Made by a program: the position numbers and the translations under genes. Shown piece after piece: positions 8,414-16,825 of a stretch of DNA of 64,000 nt (within the stretch, counting starts at the first letter, position 1; each line of letters begins with the position of its first letter). Where the stretch lies: positions 2,666,001-2,730,000 of the forward strand of contig NZ_FSRL01000001.1 in NCBI RefSeq assembly GCF_900142295.1, in the 5' to 3' direction. The notes beneath the pieces are model-generated. The model did not search any database. It was given only the letters and a program-made list of their open reading frames with translations, and had not been told where the DNA came from. Source of the stretch: Vannielia litorea (GTDB lineage: Bacteria; Pseudomonadota; Alphaproteobacteria; Rhodobacterales; Rhodobacteraceae).

Positions 8414-8616
8414 GGCGGCGGCTGCTCCGGTTCGGGGGCCTGTGCGGGGCGGGGCGCGGGGTGCCCCTCTCCGGGGGAAGATAGGGCAGAAGCGGCGGCG
8501 CCGCGAGCCCCGGCACGCTCACGGTTTCGCGGGGCTGCCGGCGGGGCGCGGGAACCCGCCGCAGCCGCGCGGCGTTGGCCAGCAGTCCTTATCCAAAATT
8601 TCTCGGAGCCAGACCG

Positions 8617-9093
8617 ATGCCAGACATCTATGACGCCATTCGGGCCGATCACGACCGCCACCGCGCCTTGCTCGACACGCTCGCGGAAACCTCCGGCGAC
8701 AGCGAGGAGCGCCGCGCCGCCTGGGAGGAGTTCTACCACGACGTGAAGGCCCATGCCGCCGCCGAGGAAGAGACCTTCTACTCGAAGCTCATCACCCAGA
8801 CCTGGGGCCAGGAGCACGCCCGCCATTCGGTGCATGAGCACCAGCAGCTGGACGACATCATGGAGGAGCTGAACGAGATGGAGATGAGCTCGCCCGGCTG
8901 GCTCACGCGGTTCAAGACTCTGAAGGACGAATACGAGCACCACATGGACGAAGAGGAGAACGAGGTGTTCGAGCGCGCGCAGGAGGTGATTCCGCAGGCC
9001 GAGCTGAAGGGCCATGGCGAGAAGTTCCTGGCCCGGAAGGAAAAGGAGGCCGGGTTGATCGAGAAGAAGAAGGAAGACGCGCTGGAGGAGTGA
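8617..9093 (+). CDS. hemerythrin HHE domain protein
   Basis: 158 residues. The His/Glu spacing of a four-helix hemerythrin-like bundle is visible: IRADHDRHRALLDTL, then AAAEEETFY, HSVHEHQQLDDIMEEL and YEHHMDEEENEVF, giving the ligands for a di-iron centre. The C-terminus is a Lys/Glu-rich helix. Such cytosolic proteins bind oxygen or nitric oxide or take part in iron handling. I chose the ATG at 8617 (MPDIYDAI) as in relatives, with GGAG 11 nt upstream; an earlier ATG would add 14 residues without similarity. Confidence 0.9.
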   Translation: MPDIYDAIRADHDRHRALLDTLAETSGDSEERRAAWEEFYHDVKAHAAAEEETFYSKLITQTWGQEHARHSVHEHQQLDDIMEELNEMEMSSPGWLTRFKTLKDEYEHHMDEEENEVFERAQEVIPQAELKGHGEKFLARKEKEAGLIEKKKEDALEE

Positions 9094-9129
9094 CCCGGTC
9101 GGGCGGGGGGGCCTGAGGCGCCGGTGGCG

Positions 9130-9687
9130 TCAGTTCCCTGCCCGCTCCATCATCATCTCGTGCACCGCCTGCATGCCGCTGTCGGCCATGCGGCTGACCT
9201 CGCCGGCATGGATGTGCAGGGCCTCCACCACCTCCGGGTCGGTGGAGGTTTGGGTGACCACGATGCCGGCGTCGGTGACCTCGACATCGGAGGCGATCGC
9301 GCCGGGGCGGGCGAAGAAGATGTCGAGCGTGGGGGACTGGATGAAGATCTTCGGGTCGCGCCCCTGCCCTACCCGGTCGATCATGCCGACGACATGGCTC
9401 ACCAGCGCGTCCATCACTTCCGGGTCGGAGGCGCTGGTCACGGTGCGGATGCCGTTTGGCAGGAGTTCGACCTCGCGGGAGAGGGTGGTGAAGTTGCGGA
9501 AGAGGGTGGCCAGCTCGGCGCTCTCCACCTCGGTCGCGTCCTCGCCGCGCAGGCCGGGCATGGTGGCCATGTCGTGGCCTGTGCCATCTGCCCCGTGGCC
9601 GTGCATCCCGCCGCCCCCGTGCATCTGAGCCGTCGCCGGGGTGAAGGCGCCAAGGGCGGTGACGAGGGCAAGGGCGATGCGCAGCAT
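9130..9687 (-). CDS. exported Met/His-rich protein of unknown function
   Basis: 185 residues with a signal peptide (MLRIALALVTALGAF, cleavage near TAQ at 19-21). The mature N-terminus is rich in His, Met and Gly (MHGGGGMHGHG, then GHDMATM), a composition often seen in periplasmic copper-binding proteins. The rest is helical and acidic with no motif I recognise. GGAGG lies 8 nt before the ATG. Metal binding is an inference from composition only; no metal transporter is adjacent. Confidence 0.65.
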   Translation of the reverse strand: MLRIALALVTALGAFTPATAQMHGGGGMHGHGADGTGHDMATMPGLRGEDATEVESAELATLFRNFTTLSREVELLPNGIRTVTSASDPEVMDALVSHVVGMIDRVGQGRDPKIFIQSPTLDIFFARPGAIASDVEVTDAGIVVTQTSTDPEVVEALHIHAGEVSRMADSGMQAVHEMMMERAGN

Positions 9688-9811
9688 GGGAGACCTCCGG
9701 TGTGTTGGCCCGGATCATAGCCGCAAACACATTCAACATCACGCATGGATGAGGCGATCTGCATGCGCCAAAACGCCCCAAGGCCGCTGGGGCCCCGGGG
9801 CGCGGGTTGGG

Positions 9812-9886
9812 TCAGGCGCGGCGGCGCTTGCGCAGGAGTTTCTGTGCGAGCTTCCAGACGGCCCAGTACTTGAACAGCTTCTTCAT
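9812..9886 (-). CDS. 24-residue basic peptide
   Basis: A very short frame with a good ribosome binding site, GGAGG 8 nt before the ATG. It encodes MKKLFKYWAVWKLAQKLLRK followed by RRRA: an amphipathic or short hydrophobic centre flanked by Lys and Arg clusters at both ends. That composition could place it at the inner face of the membrane. I do not recognise a named family. It lies between the Met/His-rich protein and the AhpD-like gene, both also on the minus strand, 67 bp after the AhpD-like stop. Confidence 0.5.
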   Translation of the reverse strand: MKKLFKYWAVWKLAQKLLRKRRRA

Positions 9887-9953
9887 CGGTCGGTCCTCCG
9901 TTTGGAGCACCAACCCGCGACGCGACCCCGGGTTCCGGGGCCGCCGTGCGAGG

Positions 9954-10523
9954 TCAGGCCGCCTTGGTGCCCTGCTTTTCCCAGGCGAACTTCTGCATCA
10001 CCTCGTCGACCGGCGTGTCGGCCAGGTGGTTGGTGTAGTTCGACATCACCTTCTGCGCGATGCCCAGGACGATCTCGAGCACCTGGCGCTTGGTGTAGCC
10101 CGCGTCGAGGAAGGTTTGCAGCTGCGCGTCGGAGACCTCGCCGCGCTGGCGGACCATGGCGAGGGTGAAGCTGCGGAGCGCCTCGAGGCGCTCGCTGGGC
10201 AGCGGGGTTTCGTTGCGCAGCGCCTCGGTGATGGCGTCATCCACCTGCATCGCCTTGGCGATGCCGGTGTGGGCAGGGACGCAGTAGTGGCAGGCATGCT
10301 CGACATTGATGGTTTGCCAGACGACGGTGATCTCGTCCTTGTCGAAGCTGGTGTTGTTCTGGAAGAGGCCGTGGAGCAGCTGGTAGCCCTCCATCAGCGC
10401 GGGGGCCTCGGCCATGACCTTGTGCAGGCCCGGCAGGCGGCCGAAGGCCTTTTTCGACTTCTCGATCAGCGGCAGGCTCTCGGCCGGGGCGGTGGTTTCG
10501 TCGTGCAGGGTGAATTCGGCCAT
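9954..10523 (-). CDS. carboxymuconolactone decarboxylase / AhpD-like family protein
   Basis: 189 residues. The AhpD-type motif is present as HACHYCVPAHTG, with a CxxC at residues 78-81 and a His at 85, which in AhpD relays electrons or protons for peroxide reduction. Members of this branch act as peroxidases or serve unknown redox roles. The start at 10523 is preceded by CGGAG at good spacing; a longer reading upstream runs through the operator region and has no family match. It is divergent from a TetR regulator, and two near-identical palindromes lie between them, so it is probably repressed by that regulator. Confidence 0.88.
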   Translation of the reverse strand: MAEFTLHDETTAPAESLPLIEKSKKAFGRLPGLHKVMAEAPALMEGYQLLHGLFQNNTSFDKDEITVVWQTINVEHACHYCVPAHTGIAKAMQVDDAITEALRNETPLPSERLEALRSFTLAMVRQRGEVSDAQLQTFLDAGYTKRQVLEIVLGIAQKVMSNYTNHLADTPVDEVMQKFAWEKQGTKAA

Positions 10524-10585
10524 GATGGGCTCCGTTGGTTGGCGTGATGGGCCGGTGGTGGCCCTTGGCACCCAACATGGCGCCT

Positions 10586-10625
10586 TTGAGCGATCACTCA
10601 AGCCATGATTTGAGCGATCACTCAA
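10586..10625. promoter_or_regulatory. twin TetR-type operators in the divergent promoter region
   Basis: The 16-bp sequence TTGAGCGATCACTCAA occurs twice, at 10586-10601 and 10610-10625, 24 bp apart. Each copy is a near-perfect palindrome (seven of eight base pairs match). The pair lies between the AhpD-like gene (start 10523) and the TetR gene (start 10669). Identity of the two copies and the location make binding by the neighbouring TetR protein the simplest reading. Confidence 0.75.
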
Positions 10626-10668
10626 ACGTGAGGCAGACAAGCCGGCCTGTTGCCGCTATATTCGGCCC

Positions 10669-11262
10669 ATGACCCGTGCCGCCCCCTATGACCGCGAGAC
10701 CGCCCTCGATGCCGCGCTGACCCTGTTCTGGCGCAAGGGCTTTCATGCGACCTCGCTGAAGGACCTTGAGGCGGCGCTGGCGATGAAGCCCGGCTCGATC
10801 TATGCCGCCTTCAGCAGCAAGGAGGCGCTGTTTCGGGAGACGCTGCGGCTTTACCGGGCGCGGAGTGCGGCCAATGTGGCGGCCCGCGCCGAGGCGGCGA
10901 CCACACCGTTGGAGGCGTTGGCCGACCATGCCCGCGCCACCGGGCGCCCGACGCAGGAGAGGCCGGGCGGCTGCATGCTGACCAAGACGGTGCTGGAGCT
11001 GGCCGAAGACCCCTCGGAGGCCGGCGCGGATGCGCGGCGCTACCTGATGGAGGTGCAGGACCTGTTCTTCGGGCTCTTCGAGCAGGCCCGCGCGGCGGGC
11101 GAGCTGCCCGCCGGGGCCGACAGCCGCCGGCTGGCGCGGCGGTTCCAGTCCAACATGTTCGGGCTGGCGGTGGAGACCCTGCGCGGCTCTCCGGCCGAGG
11201 ACCTGGCCGCGCTGGCGGATGACATTGCCGAGGAGGTGCTGCGGCTCAGGCAGCGGCAGTAG
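10669..11262 (+). CDS. TetR/AcrR family transcriptional regulator
   Basis: 197 residues. The N-terminal HTH is typical: ALDAALTLFWRKGFHATSLKDLEAALAMKPGSIYAAFSSKEALF in residues 11-54 with the conserved G-x-Y-x-x-F pattern of the TetR recognition helix. The C-terminal domain (about 80-190) would bind a ligand; it resembles the AefR/TetR_C group with the conserved GCMLTKTVLEL stretch. It is transcribed away from the AhpD-like gene, with two palindromic operators in the shared promoter region, suggesting autoregulation and control of that gene. Ligand unknown. Confidence 0.92.
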   Translation: MTRAAPYDRETALDAALTLFWRKGFHATSLKDLEAALAMKPGSIYAAFSSKEALFRETLRLYRARSAANVAARAEAATTPLEALADHARATGRPTQERPGGCMLTKTVLELAEDPSEAGADARRYLMEVQDLFFGLFEQARAAGELPAGADSRRLARRFQSNMFGLAVETLRGSPAEDLAALADDIAEEVLRLRQRQ

Positions 11263-11264
11263 GC

Positions 11265-11561
11265 TCAGGCCGGATCGACCGGCGCGAAGCTCTCCCAGTT
11301 CTCGCCCATCGCCACGATGCAGGCGCGGCCGTCGGTGTAGTTCTGCACCATGGTCCAGTCGCCCGAGGCTTGCGTGACCCAGAACTCGATGAAGGCATCG
11401 GGGCCGCGCAGCGCCCGGCCCGCGAGGGTGGCACCGAAACGGGTTTCGAGCTGCTGGACGATGCGGGCGCGGTCATCGCAGAACACCTCGCCCAAGGGCC
11501 CGCCCGCCGTGGCGGCGAGGGGCGCGAGGGTGAGTGCGATGGTGAGCCAGGCCCGCGTCAT
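11265..11561 (-). CDS. small exported protein of unknown function
   Basis: 98 residues with a signal peptide (MTRAWLTIALTLAPLAATA). The mature part has two Cys residues, one in EVFCDDRARIV and one in GRACIVAMGENW, which could form a disulfide in the periplasm. Short relatives in rhodobacteria are hypothetical. It is convergent with the TetR gene with only 2 bp between the stops. No strong ribosome binding site is seen. Confidence 0.6.
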   Translation of the reverse strand: MTRAWLTIALTLAPLAATAGGPLGEVFCDDRARIVQQLETRFGATLAGRALRGPDAFIEFWVTQASGDWTMVQNYTDGRACIVAMGENWESFAPVDPA

Positions 11562-11633
11562 GGGCGAATCGTAGCACGCGGATCAGGGTTTCGTAACGGT
11601 TTTATGACGGCTTGGCCGTGGTCTTGCCGCGGG

Positions 11634-12164
11634 TCAGGCGAAGAAGCGCGAAACGCCCTGCCGCGCCTGCCAGGCTGCGACGAGGCGGGTTGCGTTGGCG
11701 GCGGCCCCTTCCTCGCTCCGCAATTCGATGTCGTAGCTCTTGCCCGCGTGGATGTGGGCGGCATCCCGCGCCGCATCGCCCGGGGTCCGGTCGCCGCGGG
11801 CCGACTCGCGCCGCTCCAGTTCGGCAAGGCCGCAATGGAGCCCGACGAAGAAGAGGTCGCGCCCGGCAAGGAGCGCGCGCAGATCTTGGTGCCACGCGGG
11901 GGCTTCGATGATGTGGTCCCAGATCACATCTGCCCCCGACGCGCCGAAGGCGGCTACGGCGCGGTGCCAGCCGTCGAACACTTGGGCGCGCACCGCTGGC
12001 CATCGAGGGCCGCGGGGCAGTGCGCCGCTGTCGATCAGGTGGTCGAAGGTGAGGTGCGTGAAGGGCTCGGGCAGTGCCGCCTGCACCGCCCGCGCCAGAG
12101 TGGATTTGCCCGCACTGGAGGCGCCGTGGATCAGGATGACCCGCCCCGGCGCCGGCACGGTCAC
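11634..12164 (-). CDS. chloramphenicol phosphotransferase-like P-loop kinase
   Basis: 176 residues, GTG start whose GTGA overlaps the aspS stop by 4 nt, so it is coupled to aspS. A Walker A motif GASSAGKST (residues 14-22) is followed by [13 protein letters not shown] and later [11 protein letters not shown] and [17 protein letters not shown], the pattern of the CPT family. Chloramphenicol kinase itself is from Streptomyces; most relatives phosphorylate unknown small molecules, so resistance should not be assumed. A second GTG two codons in is an alternative start. Confidence 0.82.
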   Translation of the reverse strand: MTVPAPGRVILIHGASSAGKSTLARAVQAALPEPFTHLTFDHLIDSGALPRGPRWPAVRAQVFDGWHRAVAAFGASGADVIWDHIIEAPAWHQDLRALLAGRDLFFVGLHCGLAELERRESARGDRTPGDAARDAAHIHAGKSYDIELRSEEGAAANATRLVAAWQARQGVSRFFA

Positions 12165-13942
12165 TCCTCCTTCACCACCCGCAGCGCCAGCTCGCGCATC
12201 TGCTCGTTGGTCGGCAGCGAGGGGGCGCCCATCATCAGGTCTTCGGCGCGCTGGTTCATCGGGAACATGACCACCTCGCGCAGGTTCACCTCGTCGGCCA
12301 GCAGCATCACGATGCGGTCGATGCCCGCCGCACAGCCGCCGTGGGGCGGGGCGCCGTAGGAGAAGGCGGTGTAGAGGCCGCCGAAGCGGGCCTTCACCTC
12401 GTCCTCGCCGTAGCCGGCGATCTCGAAGGCCTTCAGCATCACCTCGGGCTTGTGGTTGCGGATCGCGCCCGAGACCAGCTCGTAGCCGTTGCAGGCGAGG
12501 TCGTACTGGTAGCCCTTCACCGCGAGCGGGTCGCCCTGCAGCGCCTCCATCCCGCCTTGCGGCATGGAGAAGGGGTTGTGCTCGAAGTCGATCTCGCCGG
12601 TCTCGGCGTCCTTCTCGTAGATCGGGAAGTCGACGATCCAGGCGAAGGCGAAGCGGTTCTGGTCGGTCAGGCCCAGCTCCTCGCCGATGACGGTGCGGGC
12701 GCGGCCTGCGACGGCCTCGAAGGTCTTGGGCTTGCCGCCGAGGAAGAAGGCGGCGTCGCCGACGTTCAGCCCCAGCTGCTGCCGGATCGCCTCGGTGCGC
12801 TCGGGGCCGATGTTCTTGGCCAGCGGGCCTGCGGCCTCCATGCCGTTCTCGCCGTCGCGCCAGAAGATGTAGCCCATGCCCGGCAGGCCCTCTTTCTGGG
12901 CGAAGGCGTTCATCCGGTCGCAGAACTTGCGGCTGCCGCCGGTGGGCGCGGGGATGGCGCGGATCTCGGTGCCCTCCTGCTCGAGCAGCTTGGCAAAGAT
13001 GGCGAAGCCGGAGCCCGCGAAGTGCTCGGAGACCACCTGCATCTCGATCGGGTTGCGCAGGTCGGGCTTGTCGGTGCCGTATTTCAGCGCCGCCTCGGCA
13101 TAGGGGATCTGGGGCCAGGTCTCGGGCGCGTCGACCTTGCGGCCGCCGCCGAACTCCTCGAAGACGCCCGCGATGACCGGAGAGACGGTATCGAACACGT
13201 CCTGCTGGGTGACGAAGCTCATCTCGAGGTCGAGCTGGTAGAAATCGGTGGGCGAGCGGTCGGCCCTCGGGTCCTCGTCGCGGAAGCAGGGCGCGATCTG
13301 GAAATACTTGTCGAAGCCCGAGACCATGATCAGCTGCTTGAACTGCTGCGGCGCCTGCGGCAGGGCGTAGAACTTGCCGGGGTGCAGGCGTGAGGGCACC
13401 AGGAAGTCTCGGGCGCCCTCGGGCGAGGAGGCGGTGATGATCGGGGTCTGGTACTCGCGGAAGTCCTTGGCCCACATGCGCTTGCGGATCGAGGCGACCA
13501 CGTCGGAGCGCAGCGTCATGTTCTGCTGCATCGCCTCGCGGCGCAGGTCGAGGTAGCGATACTTCAGCCGCGTCTCCTCGGGGTAGTCCTGGTCGCCGAA
13601 CACCATGAGCGGCAGCTCGCCGGCGGCGCCGAGCACCTCCATGTCGCGGATATAGACCTCGATCGCGCCGGTGGGCAGCTTGGGGTTCACCAGGCTTTCG
13701 TCACGCGCCTTCACGGTGCCGTCGATGCGGATGCACCATTCGGAGCGGACCTTCTCGACCTCGGAAAAGACCGGCGAATCCGGGTCGCAGAGCACCTGGG
13801 TCACGCCGTAATGGTCGCGCAGGTCGATGAAGAGCACGCCGCCGTGATCTCGCACCCGGTGGACCCAGCCGGCGAGGCGGACGGTCTCGCCCACGTTCTC
13901 TTTGGTGAGCTGGGCGCAGGTGTGGCTGCGGTAGGCATGCAT
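12161..13942 (-). CDS. aspS: aspartate-tRNA ligase
   Basis: 593 residues, normal for the bacterial-type AspRS. It charges tRNA-Asp (possibly also tRNA-Asn in organisms lacking AsnRS). Domains in order: an N-terminal OB-fold anticodon-binding domain ([15 protein letters not shown]), class II motif 2 with [22 protein letters not shown], the bacterial GAD insertion in the middle, and motif 3 with [11 protein letters not shown] near the end. I chose the ATG at 13942 ([12 protein letters not shown]), which matches relatives. The CPT-like kinase follows with overlapping codons. Confidence 0.97.
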   Translation of the reverse strand: MHAYRSHTCAQLTKENVGETVRLAGWVHRVRDHGGVLFIDLRDHYGVTQVLCDPDSPVFSEVEKVRSEWCIRIDGTVKARDESLVNPKLPTGAIEVYIRDMEVLGAAGELPLMVFGDQDYPEETRLKYRYLDLRREAMQQNMTLRSDVVASIRKRMWAKDFREYQTPIITASSPEGARDFLVPSRLHPGKFYALPQAPQQFKQLIMVSGFDKYFQIAPCFRDEDPRADRSPTDFYQLDLEMSFVTQQDVFDTVSPVIAGVFEEFGGGRKVDAPETWPQIPYAEAALKYGTDKPDLRNPIEMQVVSEHFAGSGFAIFAKLLEQEGTEIRAIPAPTGGSRKFCDRMNAFAQKEGLPGMGYIFWRDGENGMEAAGPLAKNIGPERTEAIRQQLGLNVGDAAFFLGGKPKTFEAVAGRARTVIGEELGLTDQNRFAFAWIVDFPIYEKDAETGEIDFEHNPFSMPQGGMEALQGDPLAVKGYQYDLACNGYELVSGAIRNHKPEVMLKAFEIAGYGEDEVKARFGGLYTAFSYGAPPHGGCAAGIDRIVMLLADEVNLREVVMFPMNQRAEDLMMGAPSLPTNEQMRELALRVVKEE

Positions 13943-14116
13943 GGTTCGGTCCCTTCCGGTCGGGGTATCGGTTCGCGCCGATACAGCGCCTTGGTGCGCG
14001 GAAGTCAACCCGGGCTGCCCCTGCCGGGCCTTGACGTAGGGTGAAACTGTAGCATCCTGTTCGGCGTTAACCTTTTTTGGGAGGACGAAACGCGCTGCAT
14101 CGGGGGGTGTGGTTCA

Positions 14117-15346
14117 ATGTGGAAGATGATGATCGACCGGCTGCTGCGCGGCCTGATCGTGGAAGGGCGGCTGGTGCTGCACTGGCCGGACGGCACGGTG
14201 AGCCGCTACGGCCCCGGCGGGGGGATCGAGGCCGAGGCGCGGTTGACCGACGAGAGCCTCCTGCGCCTGATCGCGCTGCGCCCGCAGCTCGGGATCGGCG
14301 AGGGCTACATGGATGGCCGGCTGCTGCTGGACAACGACGATTGCTACGGCTTTCTCGCGTTGCTGGTGCGCAACCGGACCCGGGGGCGGATGCCGCCGTG
14401 GTTCAGCGTGGTCGAGCGGATGCGGACCGCCACGCGGGCCCTGGCGAGCCGCAACGGCCTGAGCCGCGCCCGGCGCAACGTGCAGCATCACTACGACCTG
14501 TCCGACGAGCTCTATGCAAGGATGCTCGATGCCGACATGCAGTACTCTTGCGCCTATTTCGCGCGGCCCGGCATGAGCCTCGAGGAGGCGCAGGCGGCGA
14601 AGAAGGCGCATATCGCGGGCAAGCTGCGGCTCGAGCCCGGCATGCGGGTGCTCGACATCGGCTGCGGCTGGGGCGGCATGGCGCTGACCCTGGCGCGCGA
14701 CCACGGCGCGCGGGTCCTGGGGGTGACGCTCTCGCAGAACCAGGCCGCCCGGGCGCGGGCGCGGGCCGAGGCGGAGGGGCTGGCGGGGCAGGTCGAGTTC
14801 AGGCTGATGGACTACCGCACGCTCGAGGAGCGGTTCGACCGGATCGTCTCGGTCGGGATGCTGGAGCATGTCGGGCTGGCGCAGTTTCCGACCTATTTCA
14901 GCCGGGTGCATGACCTGCTGGCGGAGGACGGCGTGGCGCTCATCCACTCCATCGGCAACCTCGGGCGGCCCCATGCCACCTCGCCCTGGCTGACGAAATA
15001 CATCTTTCCGGGCGGCTACATCCCGGCCCAGAGCGAGCTTGCGCCCGCGATCGAGACGGCGCGGCTGGCGGTGACCGACCTGGAGGTGTGGCGCGGGCAT
15101 TACGGGCGGACGCTGCGGGCCTGGCGGGACCGGTTCGAGGCCAGCCTCGACTGGGTGCGCGCGCAGTATGACGAGCCCTTCGTGCGGATGTGGCGGTTCT
15201 ACCTTTGCGCCTGCGAGGCGGCCTTCGTGGAGGGGCCGCAGGCGGTGTTTCATTACCAGTTGGCGCGGGACCAGCACAGCGTGCCGATGACGCGGGACTA
15301 TCTTTACCGCGAGGAGGCCGAGGAGATGCTGCAAGCCGCGCAATAG
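14117..15346 (+). CDS. cfa: cyclopropane-fatty-acyl-phospholipid synthase
   Basis: 409 residues, typical of the Cfa family. It transfers a methylene group from S-adenosylmethionine to the double bond of membrane phospholipid acyl chains. The SAM-binding motif VLDIGCGWGGMAL lies around residues 176-188; QHHYDLSDELYARMLD and QYSCAYF upstream are the substrate-site motifs of the family, and SVGMLEHVG follows. GGGGGTG lies before the ATG. The enzyme usually acts at the inner face of the membrane and is induced in stationary phase in other bacteria. It stands alone here. Confidence 0.93.
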   Translation: MWKMMIDRLLRGLIVEGRLVLHWPDGTVSRYGPGGGIEAEARLTDESLLRLIALRPQLGIGEGYMDGRLLLDNDDCYGFLALLVRNRTRGRMPPWFSVVERMRTATRALASRNGLSRARRNVQHHYDLSDELYARMLDADMQYSCAYFARPGMSLEEAQAAKKAHIAGKLRLEPGMRVLDIGCGWGGMALTLARDHGARVLGVTLSQNQAARARARAEAEGLAGQVEFRLMDYRTLEERFDRIVSVGMLEHVGLAQFPTYFSRVHDLLAEDGVALIHSIGNLGRPHATSPWLTKYIFPGGYIPAQSELAPAIETARLAVTDLEVWRGHYGRTLRAWRDRFEASLDWVRAQYDEPFVRMWRFYLCACEAAFVEGPQAVFHYQLARDQHSVPMTRDYLYREEAEEMLQAAQ

Positions 15347-15365
15347 GGCGTGGGGCGGCGGGGGG

Positions 15366-16655
15366 TCAGTGGGCCACGGGCCGCCGCAGCAGCGCGACAA
15401 GGGCGAGGCCGGTCCAGAGGACGAGGCTGCCCATGGCGAGCGGGATGGTCGTGGTGGTCGGGAGGCCCTGCTCGGACAGGAGCGACAGCACGATGGCGGA
15501 GAGCGCGAGGAGCCCGAGGAGGATGACCCGCGCGCCGGCCCTGGGCTCCAGGGCGAGGTAGAGCGCGGGCAGCAGGGCCACGGTGGGCTGGTAGTAGTAG
15601 CACCAGGCCAGCGGGGTCACGAGCGTTGGCGCCGTCAGCCCCACGAACCACAGCAGGGGCAGCGCCGCGCGCGCGGGCCTGCGGGCAAAGAGCCAGGCGC
15701 AGCCGGCGAGCACGGCGCAGAACAGGGCCTTGGAGAGCAGGCCCCAGAGCGGCGGCCGGGGCATGGCCAGCCAGGATTGCAGGCGCAGGCCCTCGGGACG
15801 GGCATCGAAGGCGGGCTGGACGATGAGCTCGTGCCGGAAGACGGCCTGGGCGATCAGGGTATCGAGGTTGTAGGTGGCGCCGGTGACCAGCACCGTATCG
15901 GCGACCTGGCGCACCGCGCCGAGAAAGGCCTGGTGCAGCGGCCAGCCCGCCACCCCGATGGAGGCGAGGCCGAGGCCCGCGCCGGTGGCGGCGAAGCTGC
16001 CCAGCGCGCGCCAGTCGCGCCGGGCGAGGAAGTAGAGCGCGAAGGCGGCCGGGTAGAGCTTGATCGAGGCGGCGAGGGCCAGTGCCGCGCCAGCCGCCAG
16101 AGGCGCCCCGGTGCGGTGGCGCTCGACGCAGGCCACGAGCAGCAGCGAGACCAGCATCTGCGGCTGGTTCTGCACCGCGGCCGCCAGGCCGATGGGCGTG
16201 AGCGTGAAGGCCCAGATCGCCGCACCGCCCAGCAGCAGCGCCTCGCCCGCATCGTTGCGCCGGAACACGCCACAGGCGCTCTGGCCGAGCCAGATCATGG
16301 CGCAGACCAGCCCGGCATTGAGCACACTGGCCCAGCGCGCCACCGAGGCGAAGGGCAGATCGGCCAGAAAGCTCGCCGCCCAGGCCCAGATCGGCGGGTA
16401 GAGAAAGGGGTAGACCGGGCCGAGGTAGCCGGTGCGCTCGCGGGCCAGCTCGCGCCAGCCTTCGGGCGGGTGCATGGTGAAATACTCGGCGGCGGGCGGG
16501 TAGACCTGGCCCCACTGCCCGGCATCGTAGACCACCCCGGCCAGCCAGACCGCCATCAGGTCGGCCGAGTCGGCGCCGCGGTAGGCGAAGGCCGCATAGA
16601 CGGCGTAGAGCGACAGCAAGGCGAGTGTCACCTGTCTTGCAGTCAGAGTTTTCAT
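15366..16655 (-). CDS. DUF2029 / GT87-like polytopic membrane glycosyltransferase
   Basis: 429 residues with about ten membrane helices. A periplasmic loop early on carries [16 protein letters not shown] and [16 protein letters not shown], where the Asp near the start of the loop is typical of GT-C enzymes that use polyprenyl-phosphate sugars. [20 protein letters not shown] in the middle is the conserved KxxP segment of DUF2029. A role in adding mannose or another sugar to cell-surface glycans is inferred from the family. The ATG at 16655 begins MKTLTARQV; a longer reading upstream has no membrane-protein character. Confidence 0.83.
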   Translation of the reverse strand: MKTLTARQVTLALLSLYAVYAAFAYRGADSADLMAVWLAGVVYDAGQWGQVYPPAAEYFTMHPPEGWRELARERTGYLGPVYPFLYPPIWAWAASFLADLPFASVARWASVLNAGLVCAMIWLGQSACGVFRRNDAGEALLLGGAAIWAFTLTPIGLAAAVQNQPQMLVSLLLVACVERHRTGAPLAAGAALALAASIKLYPAAFALYFLARRDWRALGSFAATGAGLGLASIGVAGWPLHQAFLGAVRQVADTVLVTGATYNLDTLIAQAVFRHELIVQPAFDARPEGLRLQSWLAMPRPPLWGLLSKALFCAVLAGCAWLFARRPARAALPLLWFVGLTAPTLVTPLAWCYYYQPTVALLPALYLALEPRAGARVILLGLLALSAIVLSLLSEQGLPTTTTIPLAMGSLVLWTGLALVALLRRPVAH

Positions 16656-16825
16656 CCGCCCTCGCTCGCCCGGTGATGTCTTGCGTTTTGCTAGCCGATC
16701 GGCGCCCGCCGGGCCAGCCGGGGCACTATATCGCCCCTGAGGGATGGTATCGGGACAACACCCCTTGCCCTCGCCCTCTCCATCCCTATAACCCACGACA
16801 ATTTGCGCCGACCCGGGGAATGACC

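Noticed and set aside
11634..12164. Chloramphenicol resistance gene
   Set aside because: The P-loop kinase family is broader than the resistance enzyme, and coupling to aspS suggests a housekeeping role.
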